From contig VXRG01000089.1 in assembly GCA_009838625.1 (NCBI GenBank), forward strand, positions 1 to 61,665: a stretch of 61,665 bases of DNA. Reading direction: 5' to 3'. Shown here piece after piece: positions 17,778-27,642 of this stretch. Position 1 is the first letter of the stretch, and each line of letters begins with the position of its first letter. The DNA is from Caldilineaceae bacterium SB0664_bin_27. GTDB taxonomy: Bacteria > Chloroflexota > Anaerolineae > Caldilineales > Caldilineaceae. The position numbers and the translations under genes were made by a program. The notes under the pieces are model-generated. The model was given only the letters and a program-made list of their open reading frames with translations, made no database searches and was not told where the DNA came from.

Positions 17778-20081
17778 TCAAGCCTGTTCAAGCGTTTCAC
17801 TTTGCTCTCCGGACTCGGCGTCGGCCTTTACCAATACAGTACGTCTTTGGCCTCTGGCTTGTTCTGCGCTGACAAGACCTTTCGATTCGAGAAGCTTGAC
17901 GAGCTGCGCCGCACGTGGATAGCCAATTCCCAGTTCTCGCTGCACAAAACTGGCGCTAATCGTCTCTTCGCCGCGAATGGCGTCGATAGCCTCTGCCAGC
18001 AGTTCCTCCTCGTCATCTAGGCGGTCCAGGAGGCCTATCCAAGGGGCAACTTTCGCCGCAGGGCCTTGCGGACTCTCCAGGAGGTCACGCTCCTGCCACC
18101 AATCGACCACGCGCTTGATTTCCGCGTCGTTGACGTAGCTGCCCTGCACGCGTTCAATCTTGGCCTTGTCAGGGCGCAGAAATAGCATATCACCCTGACC
18201 AAGCAGTTTTTCGGCCCCAGGCGTATCCAGGATGACGCGACTGTCGACCTGACTCGTGACAGCGAAGGCGATGCGTGAAGGAAAGTTGGCTTTAATCAGG
18301 CCGGTCACCACGTCAGTGCTGGGCCGCTGTGTGGCGAGGACAAGATGAATGCCCGTGGCTCGCGCCATTTGTGCCAGCCGAACCAGCTGCTTTTCGATTT
18401 CCTCGGGCGCGGACATCATCAGATCTGCCAGTTCGTCTACTATGAGGACGATATGCGGCAGCGGTTCCAGCTTCTTCCTGCGCCGGGCCAGCTTGTTATA
18501 GGATTCAATGTCTCGCACCTTGTTCTCTCGAAACAGAGCGTAGCGATCATCCATCTGCAGGAGAAGCCAGGTCAGTGCACCGTGGACGTCCTCCAGGTCA
18601 GTTATGACTTTCCCGATCATGTGGGGGATGCGGTTGTAGCCAGGCAGCTCCACCAACTTGGGGTCGACCATAATGAAACGGAGGCTCTCAGGTCCGTGGT
18701 ACATCAGCAGGCTGATTATCACCCCATTGATGCAGGCTGACTTGCCGGACCCAGTGGCGCCAGCTATCAAGAGATGCGGGGCTCGCGCCAGGTCCGAGAC
18801 AACTGGCGAACCCGATGTGTCCCTCCCAAGAGCTAGCGGCAGTCTTCCGCCCTGTTTCGCCACTTGCTTGCCCTGCAAAATGCTCTTCAGCCCTACCATC
18901 GACTTCTCAGGGTTCGGCACTTCGATGCCGACATAAGGTTGCCCGGGAACTGGCGCTTCAATCCGGACGGCCGGCGCGGCGAGTGCCAGCGCCAGGTCGT
19001 CGGCCGCGGAAACTATTCGGCTGACCCTGACTTTGCGCTTTTGGCCTGCCCGCTCTATGTACAGAGGCTGGACTCCGAACTGCGTGACGGTCGGTCCGGT
19101 CTCTACATTGACGACCTCGACCGGTATATCGAAATCCCACAAGGTTTCCTGAATCGTCTCGCCCATGCCCTCGATGTCCCACGCGAGCTGCCCGCCATCG
19201 TCTTCCAGTAACTCGGCGGGAGGCAATTCTTCCTCATTTCGCAAGTGCTTAAGCGGACGCGCGGCTGAACTGACTGACTTGGGTCTGCGCCTGGCGGGCG
19301 AGGCCGTTGCCACTGGCAATTCCGCCTTTACGGGGCGCCCCAATTCAGGTAGCTCCGTCAACTCTGGAGATGGCCGTTCCGAGGGGGAATCCTCCGGGGC
19401 ACCGGCAAGTTGCAGTTCACCGGCGTTCTCCGCTTGCGGTGAAGCCTGCGCCGATTCAGAATAGTCCGCGTCGGTAAACGCTTCCTGGCCCAGTTCGGAC
19501 GGTTCAACCGGTTCGGACATTGGTTCAGCAAGCTCCTGGCGTAGCTGGCCGATATATCCGAACAGGTAAATTAATGGTGTATGGCGAAAAAGCAAGTAGA
19601 TACTAGAAAGCGCGAGCACACCGGCGGTGAAAGCTGCGGGCAACTGTCCCAGCAGGCTGATCAACACGTTGCCGGCGCCCCAGCCGATGAGGCCGGCGCT
19701 TTGGCCTAATGCTGGCAGTGACCAGTTAGGATAGCGGTTGCTGCCAATGTAATCCAGAGACGCCAACGACAACACGAGAAGTTCGGCGCCGACAAGCCCT
19801 TCAGGATGCCAGTAGCCGGACCGGCGCCCCAACATCATCACGGCGCCCGTCACGAGTAAACTGAACACGAGCGGCCAAGCCATTCTGCCAGCCAGCCAAA
19901 TGGTCCACGATTCCTGGCCGGAGACGACGAGAGTAAAGCCCAGGAAGGCTCCGAAGAGAAACACAGCGAAGCCCAAAACCTCTCTCGTATTTCTGGCAAA
20001 CATATTACGGGCCTTCGACTGAATTTCGGCCGTAGGGCCGGTCTTCTGAAGCTTTCGCCGCCTATTCCTTTTGGCAGCCAT
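17778..20081 (-). CDS. ftsK: DNA translocase FtsK/SpoIIIE
   Basis: A 767-residue septal DNA pump. The N-terminus has a basic leader, then four hydrophobic helices within about residues 30-185. A Ser/Glu/Pro-rich linker follows, then the RecA-like motor with Walker A AGATGSGKSA near residue 440 and Walker B IVLIVDELADLM, plus TGIHLVLATQRPSTD. The C-terminal gamma winged helix (SFVQRELGIGYPRAAQLV) reads polar DNA motifs. It clears chromosomal DNA from the closing septum. I chose ATG 20081 (AAGGG about 9 nt upstream); a TTG at 20147 overlapping the stop of the upstream gene would add 22 residues. It is last in a minus-strand run. Confidence 0.95.
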   Translation of the reverse strand: MAAKRNRRRKLQKTGPTAEIQSKARNMFARNTREVLGFAVFLFGAFLGFTLVVSGQESWTIWLAGRMAWPLVFSLLVTGAVMMLGRRSGYWHPEGLVGAELLVLSLASLDYIGSNRYPNWSLPALGQSAGLIGWGAGNVLISLLGQLPAAFTAGVLALSSIYLLFRHTPLIYLFGYIGQLRQELAEPMSEPVEPSELGQEAFTDADYSESAQASPQAENAGELQLAGAPEDSPSERPSPELTELPELGRPVKAELPVATASPARRRPKSVSSAARPLKHLRNEEELPPAELLEDDGGQLAWDIEGMGETIQETLWDFDIPVEVVNVETGPTVTQFGVQPLYIERAGQKRKVRVSRIVSAADDLALALAAPAVRIEAPVPGQPYVGIEVPNPEKSMVGLKSILQGKQVAKQGGRLPLALGRDTSGSPVVSDLARAPHLLIAGATGSGKSACINGVIISLLMYHGPESLRFIMVDPKLVELPGYNRIPHMIGKVITDLEDVHGALTWLLLQMDDRYALFRENKVRDIESYNKLARRRKKLEPLPHIVLIVDELADLMMSAPEEIEKQLVRLAQMARATGIHLVLATQRPSTDVVTGLIKANFPSRIAFAVTSQVDSRVILDTPGAEKLLGQGDMLFLRPDKAKIERVQGSYVNDAEIKRVVDWWQERDLLESPQGPAAKVAPWIGLLDRLDDEEELLAEAIDAIRGEETISASFVQRELGIGYPRAAQLVKLLESKGLVSAEQARGQRRTVLVKADAESGEQSETLEQA

Positions 20082-20143
20082 GGAGGGTAACCCTTGTGCA
20101 CCTGCTGTGGACACGGCGTCGCGTCGCCGTGAATGCGCCTGCT

Positions 20144-22225
20144 TCAATTGGCATCTTCTACCAATGCCGTGTCGTCTTCTTCCTGCAGTTTGAGAAGGGC
20201 GTCCCAGTCGCTCTGCTCCATTTCCGTCAACACCTTCGCAACCTGGCCGATTGCGACCCGCTGCTTGCGATACAGATCACTCTCGCTGATGGCCAAGCGA
20301 TTGGCGATATCGCGAATTCTGCGCCCCTGAATGAAGCGCATCTCCAGGATATTGTAGAGCATCCATTCCGGTGTACTCAGGTCCTGCTTTCCGCCTGGAC
20401 GCAGGTTTCGGATCGCCCGCCCCAATACCAGGCGCAAAGCCTTGCCAGGATTACCGTCCGCTTCTTCGACGACACGGTCCACAACTCGCAACTGCATCAA
20501 GGGGCTTCGAGTCAGCTTCGGGCCTCCCCAATAGTGGCTGAGCGCGTCCTTCACCCAACTCTCGAACTCCGGATTGTGAATGGGGCTTGGATCGAGCAAC
20601 TCAGCTGGAGGCACTTCCGTATTCTCCGAAACATAGGGAACAATCCCTCGAATCTGTTGAATTCGGTCGATGCCCGGAATGATTCGTCTCAGGGCTACCA
20701 TGACCTGCATCTGCATCTTGCGGTCCAGCAGAGCCTTTGCGACGCTGTCGATTTGTTGCGCCAACAGGGCGCTTTCCTCTGAGCTAAAAAGCGGTGAACT
20801 GTCACGGGCGCGCACCCCCAACATGCCCAGTACGATTTCTCCTCTTCCTTCTCCCGCCGGTTCCAGAACGGGCCAGAGCCAGTATCCTCCGAATTCGGCT
20901 GGTTGATACGCCATCTGCCGGGGCGACCTTCTGCCGTTTTCCGTCGAACCGGCTCCTCCATTGACTGCCTGCGCCGTTCTCGGCAAATGCGACCTTCCGT
21001 TCTTTCGGGCATGGCTCAACGCCTCGTTCATGGCGTCGCTCCAATCCTTGTCATCCAGGATCTCCTGCCGCGTTCCCTCCGGACCGACAGTGGCCTCCAG
21101 GATCAGGTCGGTCCCGATCGCCGCAGCTACAAATCCGGAAGGGACCCGCAGCAATTCGCACAGCACAGTCAGATGGTTCTCAAGAAATTGACGCAGATCG
21201 GTCGTTGTCAGCAGTCTTCTATCCAGTTCGCGCAGCCAGGCTATCTCTTGCCTGTCTTCCCCATAGACGAGACGGTCCATTAGCGCTTTGGAAATGCTGA
21301 GAATCACCTGTGCCGCCACGATTACTCCGGTAATGACACTGAACAGAACGATATTTCGCGGCAGGCCGAGGATGAGCTCTACGGTTGGGATCGTCTGAAC
21401 TGCCAGGATGACAATGATGGCAACAACCGGCCCTCGTGCGAAGTAGCGAATCAGCCGGTAACGTACGACTCTGTCCGGTGTGTAAACTCCGAAGAATGCG
21501 ACAGTATAGCTTAGTCCTATCAGCATGGCGCCAATGGCGCAGTTGCCCAGGATGGACAGGCTGAGTATCCACTCTGGCGAGAGCAAGCCAGCCGAGGACT
21601 TGCCCAAAGCAATCAGATAGGGAAACGTGCCGATCCCGGGAGCTGCCGATGCCAGTAGGAGATAGGTCATCCTCTTGCGGCTCTCTGCGGTCAGGCAGCG
21701 CTGGCGCGCCTTCCAGATGTTCAGATGAGAAAGAATTACGACGCCGGCGAAGAACACAGCAAACGGCCAGAACAAAATACCAGGTTGGAGGAAGCTGAGA
21801 AGCCGGTCAAACTCGACACTTTCTACTAGCAGGGTGGAAAAGAAAGCAAGCAACGCACTGGCGACGGAAAGAAAACCAATCACATAATTGATTAGTCTGC
21901 GGCGATCGGTATGGTAGTTCGTAGTTCGCAGTACCGCATAGGAGAAGGCGAAGTAGGCGCCGGGCAAGAGGGCAATGCCCAACCATTCGAAGCGCAGCCA
22001 TTTGGACGCTGTATCGGCGCTGACAACTTGTGTCAGGGCGACCTCTGACGCGTAGGTCACCATAACCAATCCCAAAAGGAATGCGAATCGACGCGCCACC
22101 GGATGGCGGAAATTGTACGTTAACGTGTATGCCAGCAGCGAAAAGGCAAGAATTACAATCACCGACGAGACAAGGGTATTCGAGAACCCCAAGACATCGG
22201 CGAGCGTCAAAGTCAGTTCGTCCAT
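20144..22225 (-). CDS. Polytopic membrane protein with GAF-like region and C-terminal helix-turn-helix
   Basis: A 693-residue protein of unfamiliar architecture. Residues 1-320 contain roughly nine hydrophobic helices, the first seven resembling the 7TM sensor region of some histidine kinases. Residues about 335-530 look like a degenerate GAF domain (REIAWLRELDRRLLTTTDL, then LCELLRVPSGFVAAA). No His-box or ATP-binding kinase motifs follow. Instead the last 90 residues carry a helix-turn-helix (GRRIRDIANRLAISESDLYRK) like sigma region 4 or LuxR-type DNA-binding segments. I read it as a possible membrane one-component transcription regulator. Its stop abuts or overlaps the ftsK start, and an unknown one-TM gene precedes it. 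Function not assigned. Confidence 0.7.
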   Translation of the reverse strand: MDELTLTLADVLGFSNTLVSSVIVILAFSLLAYTLTYNFRHPVARRFAFLLGLVMVTYASEVALTQVVSADTASKWLRFEWLGIALLPGAYFAFSYAVLRTTNYHTDRRRLINYVIGFLSVASALLAFFSTLLVESVEFDRLLSFLQPGILFWPFAVFFAGVVILSHLNIWKARQRCLTAESRKRMTYLLLASAAPGIGTFPYLIALGKSSAGLLSPEWILSLSILGNCAIGAMLIGLSYTVAFFGVYTPDRVVRYRLIRYFARGPVVAIIVILAVQTIPTVELILGLPRNIVLFSVITGVIVAAQVILSISKALMDRLVYGEDRQEIAWLRELDRRLLTTTDLRQFLENHLTVLCELLRVPSGFVAAAIGTDLILEATVGPEGTRQEILDDKDWSDAMNEALSHARKNGRSHLPRTAQAVNGGAGSTENGRRSPRQMAYQPAEFGGYWLWPVLEPAGEGRGEIVLGMLGVRARDSSPLFSSEESALLAQQIDSVAKALLDRKMQMQVMVALRRIIPGIDRIQQIRGIVPYVSENTEVPPAELLDPSPIHNPEFESWVKDALSHYWGGPKLTRSPLMQLRVVDRVVEEADGNPGKALRLVLGRAIRNLRPGGKQDLSTPEWMLYNILEMRFIQGRRIRDIANRLAISESDLYRKQRVAIGQVAKVLTEMEQSDWDALLKLQEEDDTALVEDAN

Positions 22226-22372
22226 AGGCTCCAGTCACCGGAAAGGCTTGGCTGACACCGTCGAATTGGAATCTGGAATTGGCAGCAGACCGGGGCCGCG
22301 CCATCTCTCTCCCTGCTGAGTGGTGCGATCTGCCGTCGGCGCAACTCAACCAATGGAATTGGCAGGAGCACG

Positions 22373-23182
22373 CTAAGGCGCCCAGTTGACCTGCTCGTCA
22401 ACCACGACCCACATATCATTTCGCTTCTCCAGCAGTACGTTGAAGTTCCCGCCTACAGTTGGCGTCCTCTGAATCAGCAGATTGACGCTGGCTCGATCGA
22501 CCGAATCAAACTGCACCGAGTCCATCTGGAAAATCGGTCCCTGGACTGGCATCGTATCTTCGAGGTTTTCCAACCACACCGTGGGTCCGTCGAAGCCCAA
22601 GTCACCAAGTTGCTCGGCGTGATGTCGAAAAAGCCGCAATTGGGCCACCATGCCGTCGGCGCCGGGTTCCAGAAACCGGCGCTGTCCCAGCTTGTGAATT
22701 AGCGCGGTCCGGCGAATACGCATACTGTCCGGCTCTTGGGTATCTGTGCTCTGGTAGTAATGAGCCAGTGCGTAGATTGGGCCAAATGCACGCTGGGACG
22801 AGAGCAGGCCCAGTAGTTCCTCCCGCACACGGTTCCACATCGATCGCCACTGTGGCGCCGTAATCTGGTCTCCGTGTTCCAGGAGCAGAAGAGTTGTATC
22901 CGAACCGAGCCGATTGACTATTGATGCCGGCGTCAGATAGGTCGGGTCTTGCTTGAGTCGGGCCAGAAGGATTTCAGGTGAGGCTTCGGCCTCCTGAAAA
23001 GCGTGAAATCGATAGCGTGTGTTCAGCGTAAAAAAGACGCCGAGTATCACTGCTCCGGTCAGCAGCAGTATCAGCGTCCATGACAACGGGTCCATCGATT
23101 CAAGAATCTGTTGGTAGGTCGGCAGGGCATCCAAGCCGAGCCGGCTCAGCAACTCCTCAAACAGGTTTGCGTTTTCCGACAT
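22373..23182 (-). CDS. Unknown protein with one membrane segment
   Basis: I do not recognise the family. The 269-residue product has a short leader, one strong hydrophobic segment near residues 33-52 (LILLLTGAVILGVFFTL) and a soluble remainder of about 215 residues predicted mainly helical, ending in a beta-rich part (GGNFNVLLEKRNDMWVVVD). I prefer ATG 23182 with GGGTAG upstream; a GTG at 23299 would add 39 residues that do not look like a signal peptide. It precedes the membrane/HTH gene by 147 bp on the same strand and may form an operon with it and ftsK. Confidence 0.65.
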   Translation of the reverse strand: MSENANLFEELLSRLGLDALPTYQQILESMDPLSWTLILLLTGAVILGVFFTLNTRYRFHAFQEAEASPEILLARLKQDPTYLTPASIVNRLGSDTTLLLLEHGDQITAPQWRSMWNRVREELLGLLSSQRAFGPIYALAHYYQSTDTQEPDSMRIRRTALIHKLGQRRFLEPGADGMVAQLRLFRHHAEQLGDLGFDGPTVWLENLEDTMPVQGPIFQMDSVQFDSVDRASVNLLIQRTPTVGGNFNVLLEKRNDMWVVVDEQVNWAP

Positions 23183-23379
23183 GCAGATTCTACCCGACTG
23201 TACAAAAGGCAGAGTGGCTCCAACCTTTAGACTCGTGAGTACCGGTTGGGGCAGAAGGGCGGCGACTTCGCCTGCTTCAAATGCGAAACTGCTCTGCACT
23301 CCGGACGATATTCGAAATCAGTCCATAGATATTCAATTCCATCCCAATTGTATCATATCTTGACTTGTGAACGATGCCC

Positions 23380-24183
23380 CTATTCTTGCGGTTCCAGCCA
23401 GGTCAGGAGTCCAAAGAGGCCGCACTGCCCCTTTTCGGCCCTGTGACTAAAGAACTCATGCGTACTGCGCGCAGTGTCGATCCCCGATAGTTCAATCTGC
23501 TCTCCCGGCACACCCGCAGCTGTCAATTGGTCAATGTTAGCCTGCCAGAGGTCGAAGCAGGGGTTGGATTGATCGCCGTTGTGCCAGCAGAAGTATTTGT
23601 GGCCGTCAGAAAGAGTGGAAGTCGCCTTGCTGACTACCTCCTCACCTACTTCATAGCTCTCCGGCCCGATGCTGGGACCTATTCCAACTCGTACTTCGGC
23701 GGCATTGGTTCCGAAAGCCTCCGTCATCGCATCCAATGTTGCTGCCGCAACGCCGTCGATCGTACCGCGCCAGCCTGCATGGCAGGCTCCCAGCACATGG
23801 CCTACCGGATCGTAGAGTATGATGGGGACGCAGTCAGCGAAAACAAGAAAGAGGGGCAGCTCTACCGCATCTGTGATGAGGGCATCGCGGCTTTCTTGGC
23901 GGGCGCCGGCCTCTGTCCAGCCAACACGGGCAACTCTTGTACTGTGTACTTGGTGCGTTCGGACTGGGTGGGCGGGGTCTCGCCCGAGCGCAGCGCAGAA
24001 GCGGGCGAAGTTTTCAAGGACTCGTTCGTGCTCATCGCCGCGGCTGTGGCTGAAGTTCAGACTACTCCATGGTTCCGGTGACACGCCGCCGTGACGTGTA
24101 CTTACATAGGCCCGTAAAGAAAACGAATCGAACCTGTCGAAGGCATAGGCTACTACGCCGTTCTTATAGCAAATGCGGTGCAT
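23380..24183 (-). CDS. pgeF: PgeF / YfiH-family purine nucleoside phosphorylase (laccase-domain) protein
   Basis: A 267-residue protein of the DUF152/LACC1 family. Conserved pieces are STRHGGVS, VRTHQVHS, FADCVPIILYD and GACHAGWRG, which carry the His-Cys-His zinc site. Family members act as peptidoglycan editing factor (removing mis-incorporated serine) and show purine nucleoside phosphorylase / adenosine deaminase activity. Length is normal. It is upstream of the unknown one-TM gene on the same strand, with about 200 bp between, so it may have a separate transcript. The polyphenol oxidase name used in some databases is probably misleading. Confidence 0.93.
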   Translation of the reverse strand: MHRICYKNGVVAYAFDRFDSFSLRAYVSTRHGGVSPEPWSSLNFSHSRGDEHERVLENFARFCAALGRDPAHPVRTHQVHSTRVARVGWTEAGARQESRDALITDAVELPLFLVFADCVPIILYDPVGHVLGACHAGWRGTIDGVAAATLDAMTEAFGTNAAEVRVGIGPSIGPESYEVGEEVVSKATSTLSDGHKYFCWHNGDQSNPCFDLWQANIDQLTAAGVPGEQIELSGIDTARSTHEFFSHRAEKGQCGLFGLLTWLEPQE

Positions 24184-24275
24184 CTTTGCCAGTGCTTCCC
24201 CCTACGACTCACATCCGATCGTTTGCGCTCCAAAGTTCTTCGTGAGCTGCAACTATACCTTCAAGAGAGCCGCGT

Positions 24276-26159
24276 TCACTCGAGGGGAATGGGCTCTATA
24301 CTGACACGGCCCAAGCCGGTATCATGTTGCTGCGCCTTGAGCTTTGTCCAGGGAAGCCAGTCCTGGGCCCGCCAGGCTCCGCCCTTTGCAGTCGGGACTG
24401 GGCGGTTCTCATTGGCGCCGTACCGAAAAGCCCAGTCATCATCACAAGCTTGGCAGGTGAGGCAGCCTGCCGTGTCGGGAGGGCAGGAAAGACCGGTACG
24501 CTCCTGGTTAGCCAGGCGCAACTCGTAGCGAAAATAGCTCTCTGTAACGCCGCTCTGCACGACATCCCATGGAAGAGGGCTTCCCGCCTTCCACTCACCC
24601 AGATAGTGCTCCTTCTCCAGCCCGAGTTTCTCCATGGTACGGAAGAACAGGCGCGTGTTTAGCTGGCCCGGTGGAATTGCCAGCAGAACATCGGCCAAGG
24701 CACGGTCTCCCCGACTCAAAACAGCCTGCACTTCAGCCCATTCCGGGGAATCTGCCCGCACCTCGACGCCATGCCGCGCCAGCGCCCTATTGATCGTGCG
24801 CTGACGCCGTTTCAATTCTGCGGCCGGCATCATTGCTTCCCACTGGAATGGGGTATGTGCCTTGGGAACGAATGGTGTGGCGTTTATGGCCAGCCGCCGC
24901 CTGAAAATCTTTCGCGCCTTGAGCGTAAAATCGATCAGTTCCTGGATGTCTTCGTCGGTCTCAGTTGGATGGCCGGTCATGAAGTACAGTTTGAGTTGGG
25001 GGAAGTCCAATTCAGCCGCCAATCCCACGGCTCGCATCATCTGCTCTTCGGTCTGAGTCTTGTTGATCACGTTTCGAAGGCGTTCGCTCCCTGCTTCCGG
25101 CGCAACCGTCAGAGTTTGCGTTCCGCCTGCAGCCATGGCCCTGATCAAAGGAACGCTGATCGGATCCATCCGCATCGAGCTGGCGCTGATCGACGCGTCC
25201 CTCTTTGCAAGTTCTGTTGCGAGCTCGTCAATCTGCGTGTGGTCACTGACCGCAGCGCTGACAAGCCCAATACGGTCGCGCCCGTTCGCCATGGCTGTTT
25301 CCGCCCAACCCAACAGTGTCTCCAAGGGCTGTTCGCGCGGCGGCCGGTACACGTACCCTGCCAGGCAGAAGCGGCAACCCCGCCCACAGCCTCGCGCAAT
25401 CTCCATGAGGTGCATTCCGCTGAATTCCGTGTCCTGCGTATAGAGAACTGACTGCGTCTCATACTCGGGCAGGTCTCGAACCCAAAGGCGTTCCACCGGA
25501 CGAAAGTCGACGTGGTCACGGTTCGACGGGCGGAGATGCGGAATGTAGAAGCCAGGTTGTCGAACAAGTGTCTTAAGCAGTGCCTCTCGATCATCGTGGA
25601 GCGCGTCGCGGCAAAGGTCGATGAACTGGGGTACGGCCTCCTCTCCTTCGCCAATGAGAACGGCGTCGAAGAAGGGCGCCATCGGCTCAGGATTCATGGT
25701 GATCCCAGGACCGCCCGCGATGACAAGGGGCCAGGGAGACCCGTCCCAACGGCTGCTGCTGCGACGTTCCTGTGAGAGAGGCGGGATTCCCGCCTGCCGC
25801 AGCATCTCTACGACGTTGAAGTAGTCCATCTCCCAGGAAATTGTAAACGCCCAAATGTCAAAGTCGTTGGCAGGACGACCACTTTCGAGTGAGAGCAGAG
25901 GCTGGCCTGCTGCGGCCGCTCCCTTCATCCAAAAGATGCGCTCGCAGACAACGTCCTGTTCACTGTTCAGCCAGCGATATAGCAGCTGAAACGCTAGGCT
26001 GCTCATTCCGACGTAGTAACTATTGGGAAAAGTCAGCGCGATGGGGAGGCGGCCTCCCCAGTCTTTGACGATCGCGCCTTCCTCCGCCAACTGGCTGGGA
26101 CCCGACCGGCCGGGGTCGGTCTTTCTCCGTTGAGTTGAGCTCCTTCGGTGCCTGGCCAT
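24276..26159 (-). CDS. Radical SAM protein with B12-binding-like N-terminal domain (TIGR03960-type)
   Basis: A 627-residue radical SAM enzyme. The cluster motif is ARGCGRGCRFC (C-x-x-x-C-x-x-C) near residue 260. The N-terminal 200 residues resemble a cobalamin-binding domain (NSYYVGMSSLAFQLLYRWLN), and FMTGHPTETDEDI and the SAM-side motifs follow. The C-terminal 100 residues carry cysteines in GLSCPPDTAGCLTCQACDD. In many bacteria this family sits with a DUF2344 partner and rne/rplU genes; neither is adjacent here. The reaction is unknown, probably a methylation or modification linked to RNA or ribosome maturation. Confidence 0.88.
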   Translation of the reverse strand: MARHRRSSTQRRKTDPGRSGPSQLAEEGAIVKDWGGRLPIALTFPNSYYVGMSSLAFQLLYRWLNSEQDVVCERIFWMKGAAAAGQPLLSLESGRPANDFDIWAFTISWEMDYFNVVEMLRQAGIPPLSQERRSSSRWDGSPWPLVIAGGPGITMNPEPMAPFFDAVLIGEGEEAVPQFIDLCRDALHDDREALLKTLVRQPGFYIPHLRPSNRDHVDFRPVERLWVRDLPEYETQSVLYTQDTEFSGMHLMEIARGCGRGCRFCLAGYVYRPPREQPLETLLGWAETAMANGRDRIGLVSAAVSDHTQIDELATELAKRDASISASSMRMDPISVPLIRAMAAGGTQTLTVAPEAGSERLRNVINKTQTEEQMMRAVGLAAELDFPQLKLYFMTGHPTETDEDIQELIDFTLKARKIFRRRLAINATPFVPKAHTPFQWEAMMPAAELKRRQRTINRALARHGVEVRADSPEWAEVQAVLSRGDRALADVLLAIPPGQLNTRLFFRTMEKLGLEKEHYLGEWKAGSPLPWDVVQSGVTESYFRYELRLANQERTGLSCPPDTAGCLTCQACDDDWAFRYGANENRPVPTAKGGAWRAQDWLPWTKLKAQQHDTGLGRVSIEPIPLE

Positions 26160-26312
26160 TTCTGAAATGTCTTTCCTGTTCAGTCAAGGTAGCCGGAAGA
26201 CCGACCTTGTCTGAATTGCGATATTGAAACGACAGCCGCGCACCCCAATCGCCCTCACTTACGGCGTTGGGGGGAATTCACGGTGGGCTGGGCCCATTCT
26301 AACACCTGGTGG

Positions 26313-26990
26313 TCATCCTTGTGAAAGCAAGGCACGTGCCTCTTCCCACTCGGTAGGCGTGTTTACGTTTGTAAACGTGCGCAGTTCAGGGTCGAAAGTG
26401 CGCAAGTGGTCTGCCGGAATCATACGTACCCGCACTTCCTTCCAGAAACTGTCCATGCGGCGCAGACCAGAGGACAAGGCCCTTTCGACTGCAGGCAGGC
26501 AGCGCCGGTTGTAGAGCGCATGAAGCGGCTGAGATCGCCCTTCCAGCACCGGCACAACCGCTTCGCATCCGAGGTCTGACCTGCGAAACAGATAGCGGCA
26601 GGTTGCCGCCGATAGAAATGGCATGTCACCGGCTACTGTAAGTGCCCAGCCGTCGATCCGGCGCAGTCCGGTCGCAAGGCCGCCGAGTGGACCTGCTCCA
26701 GGCGCATCGTCCGAAAGGCAGGTCACAGGTTTACTGGGATAAGCTCCATCATGATCGAGTTCACTGTCGTCCTGACCAATCTCGCGAACTGCAGCGCAGA
26801 CTTCCGGTGCATTGGCAACTACCAAAACCTCTGTTGCCAGCGGCAAGAGTAGCTCCGCGACGTGCCGAACCAGAGGTGTCCCTTTCGGTGGCACAGGCAG
26901 CATCAGTTTGTCGTCACCCATTCGGCGACTATTGCCCCCTGCGACAATCAGTAGGGTTATTTCAGCATCACTGCAGGAAAGGGACGCCAC
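26313..26990 (-). CDS. mobA: Molybdenum cofactor guanylyltransferase (MobA-like)
   Basis: A 225-residue nucleotidyltransferase. The signature GGNSRRMGDDK (GGxSxRMGxDK) lies near residues 17-27, and VAGDMPFLSAATC supplies the metal aspartate. It attaches GMP to molybdopterin to form the guanine-dinucleotide cofactor. The start is a GTG at 26990. The internal insertion around LDHDGAYPSKPVTCLSDDAPG is longer than usual. A MOSC protein, another molybdenum-linked family, lies at 45.5 kb, but no other cofactor gene is near. A different MobA-like NTP transferase remains possible. Confidence 0.88.
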   Translation of the reverse strand: MASLSCSDAEITLLIVAGGNSRRMGDDKLMLPVPPKGTPLVRHVAELLLPLATEVLVVANAPEVCAAVREIGQDDSELDHDGAYPSKPVTCLSDDAPGAGPLGGLATGLRRIDGWALTVAGDMPFLSAATCRYLFRRSDLGCEAVVPVLEGRSQPLHALYNRRCLPAVERALSSGLRRMDSFWKEVRVRMIPADHLRTFDPELRTFTNVNTPTEWEEARALLSQG

Positions 26991-27038
26991 TACTCTTGCT
27001 CCCAGTACACTCTAGTTCGCCTTTGGAGGGGGCCCAAC

Positions 27039-27070
27039 AAAAAGAGCGAGTTGTCAAGACAACTCGCTCT
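27039..27070 (-). terminator. Rho-independent terminator of acpP
   Basis: On the minus strand a 13-bp perfect stem (AGAGCGAGTTGTC with GACAACTCGCTCT, 27043-27055 and 27058-27070) with a 2-nt gap is followed at once by TTTTGTT. It begins about 30 nt after the acpP stop, the expected place. Confidence 0.9.
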
Positions 27071-27099
27071 GGACTTACAGGTTGTGAACAAAAGAAAAC

Positions 27100-27336
27100 T
27101 CAGACCGCCTGTGCTTCGAGATGCTTTACGACATCGCCGACCGTCTCGATTTCCTGGGCTTGCTCGTCGCTGATCTCCCCGCCAAACTCCTCTTCGAAGG
27201 ACATTATCAACTCAACCAGGTCCAAACTGTCAGCATCCAAATCCTCTTTGAACTTGGCATTTTCGGTTACTTCATCAGGATCAACATCCAACTGATCCAC
27301 TATGATGTCCCGCACCTGCTCAAAAGTTGTTGACAT
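27100..27336 (-). CDS. acpP: Acyl carrier protein
   Basis: A 78-residue acidic four-helix acyl carrier protein. The phosphopantetheine serine lies in [12 protein letters not shown] (Ser37 by count), within the canonical D-S-L motif. [13 protein letters not shown] and [19 protein letters not shown] match bacterial AcpP. The ribosome binding site AAGGGGGT precedes ATG 27336. It stands alone, with its own promoter region and terminator, not inside a fab cluster. It carries growing fatty acids in the cytoplasm. Confidence 0.97.
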   Translation of the reverse strand: MSTTFEQVRDIIVDQLDVDPDEVTENAKFKEDLDADSLDLVELIMSFEEEFGGEISDEQAQEIETVGDVVKHLEAQAV

Positions 27337-27642
27337 ACTCGTACCCCCTTTGTTCGACCTACTCTATCAGAATTTAATGCGAATGTCTTGCATTATAAAT
27401 CATATAACACTAGAATCGAAAGAGAGTTACGATATTCGGCACGAATCCGGAATCAAGTTGCCTGAACTCCCTTTGAAGCAACAAGAGGGGATGCTCAAGA
27501 CCACTGTTCGCGAGAGGCAGCGGCTCCAATATGGGCATCTCGGTTTCAATTGGTTCTTCTCCAGTAAACCTGGACCGCAGTTCGTGCCACCTTCACCGAG
27601 TTGCTCACTCCGCTTCATTGAGAGGTCAGAGGGAGGCCCTGA
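27337..27642. promoter_or_regulatory. Divergent intergenic region acpP / fni-pps
   Basis: A 306-bp gene-free gap between two divergent genes. On the acpP side, minus-strand TATAAT occurs at 27392-27397, about 55 nt before the ATG, with only a weak -35. The stretch around 27370-27415 is clearly AT-rich against its surroundings. No clear promoter for the plus-strand gene was identified; its ribosome binding site GGGAGG lies at 27631-27636. Confidence 0.45.
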
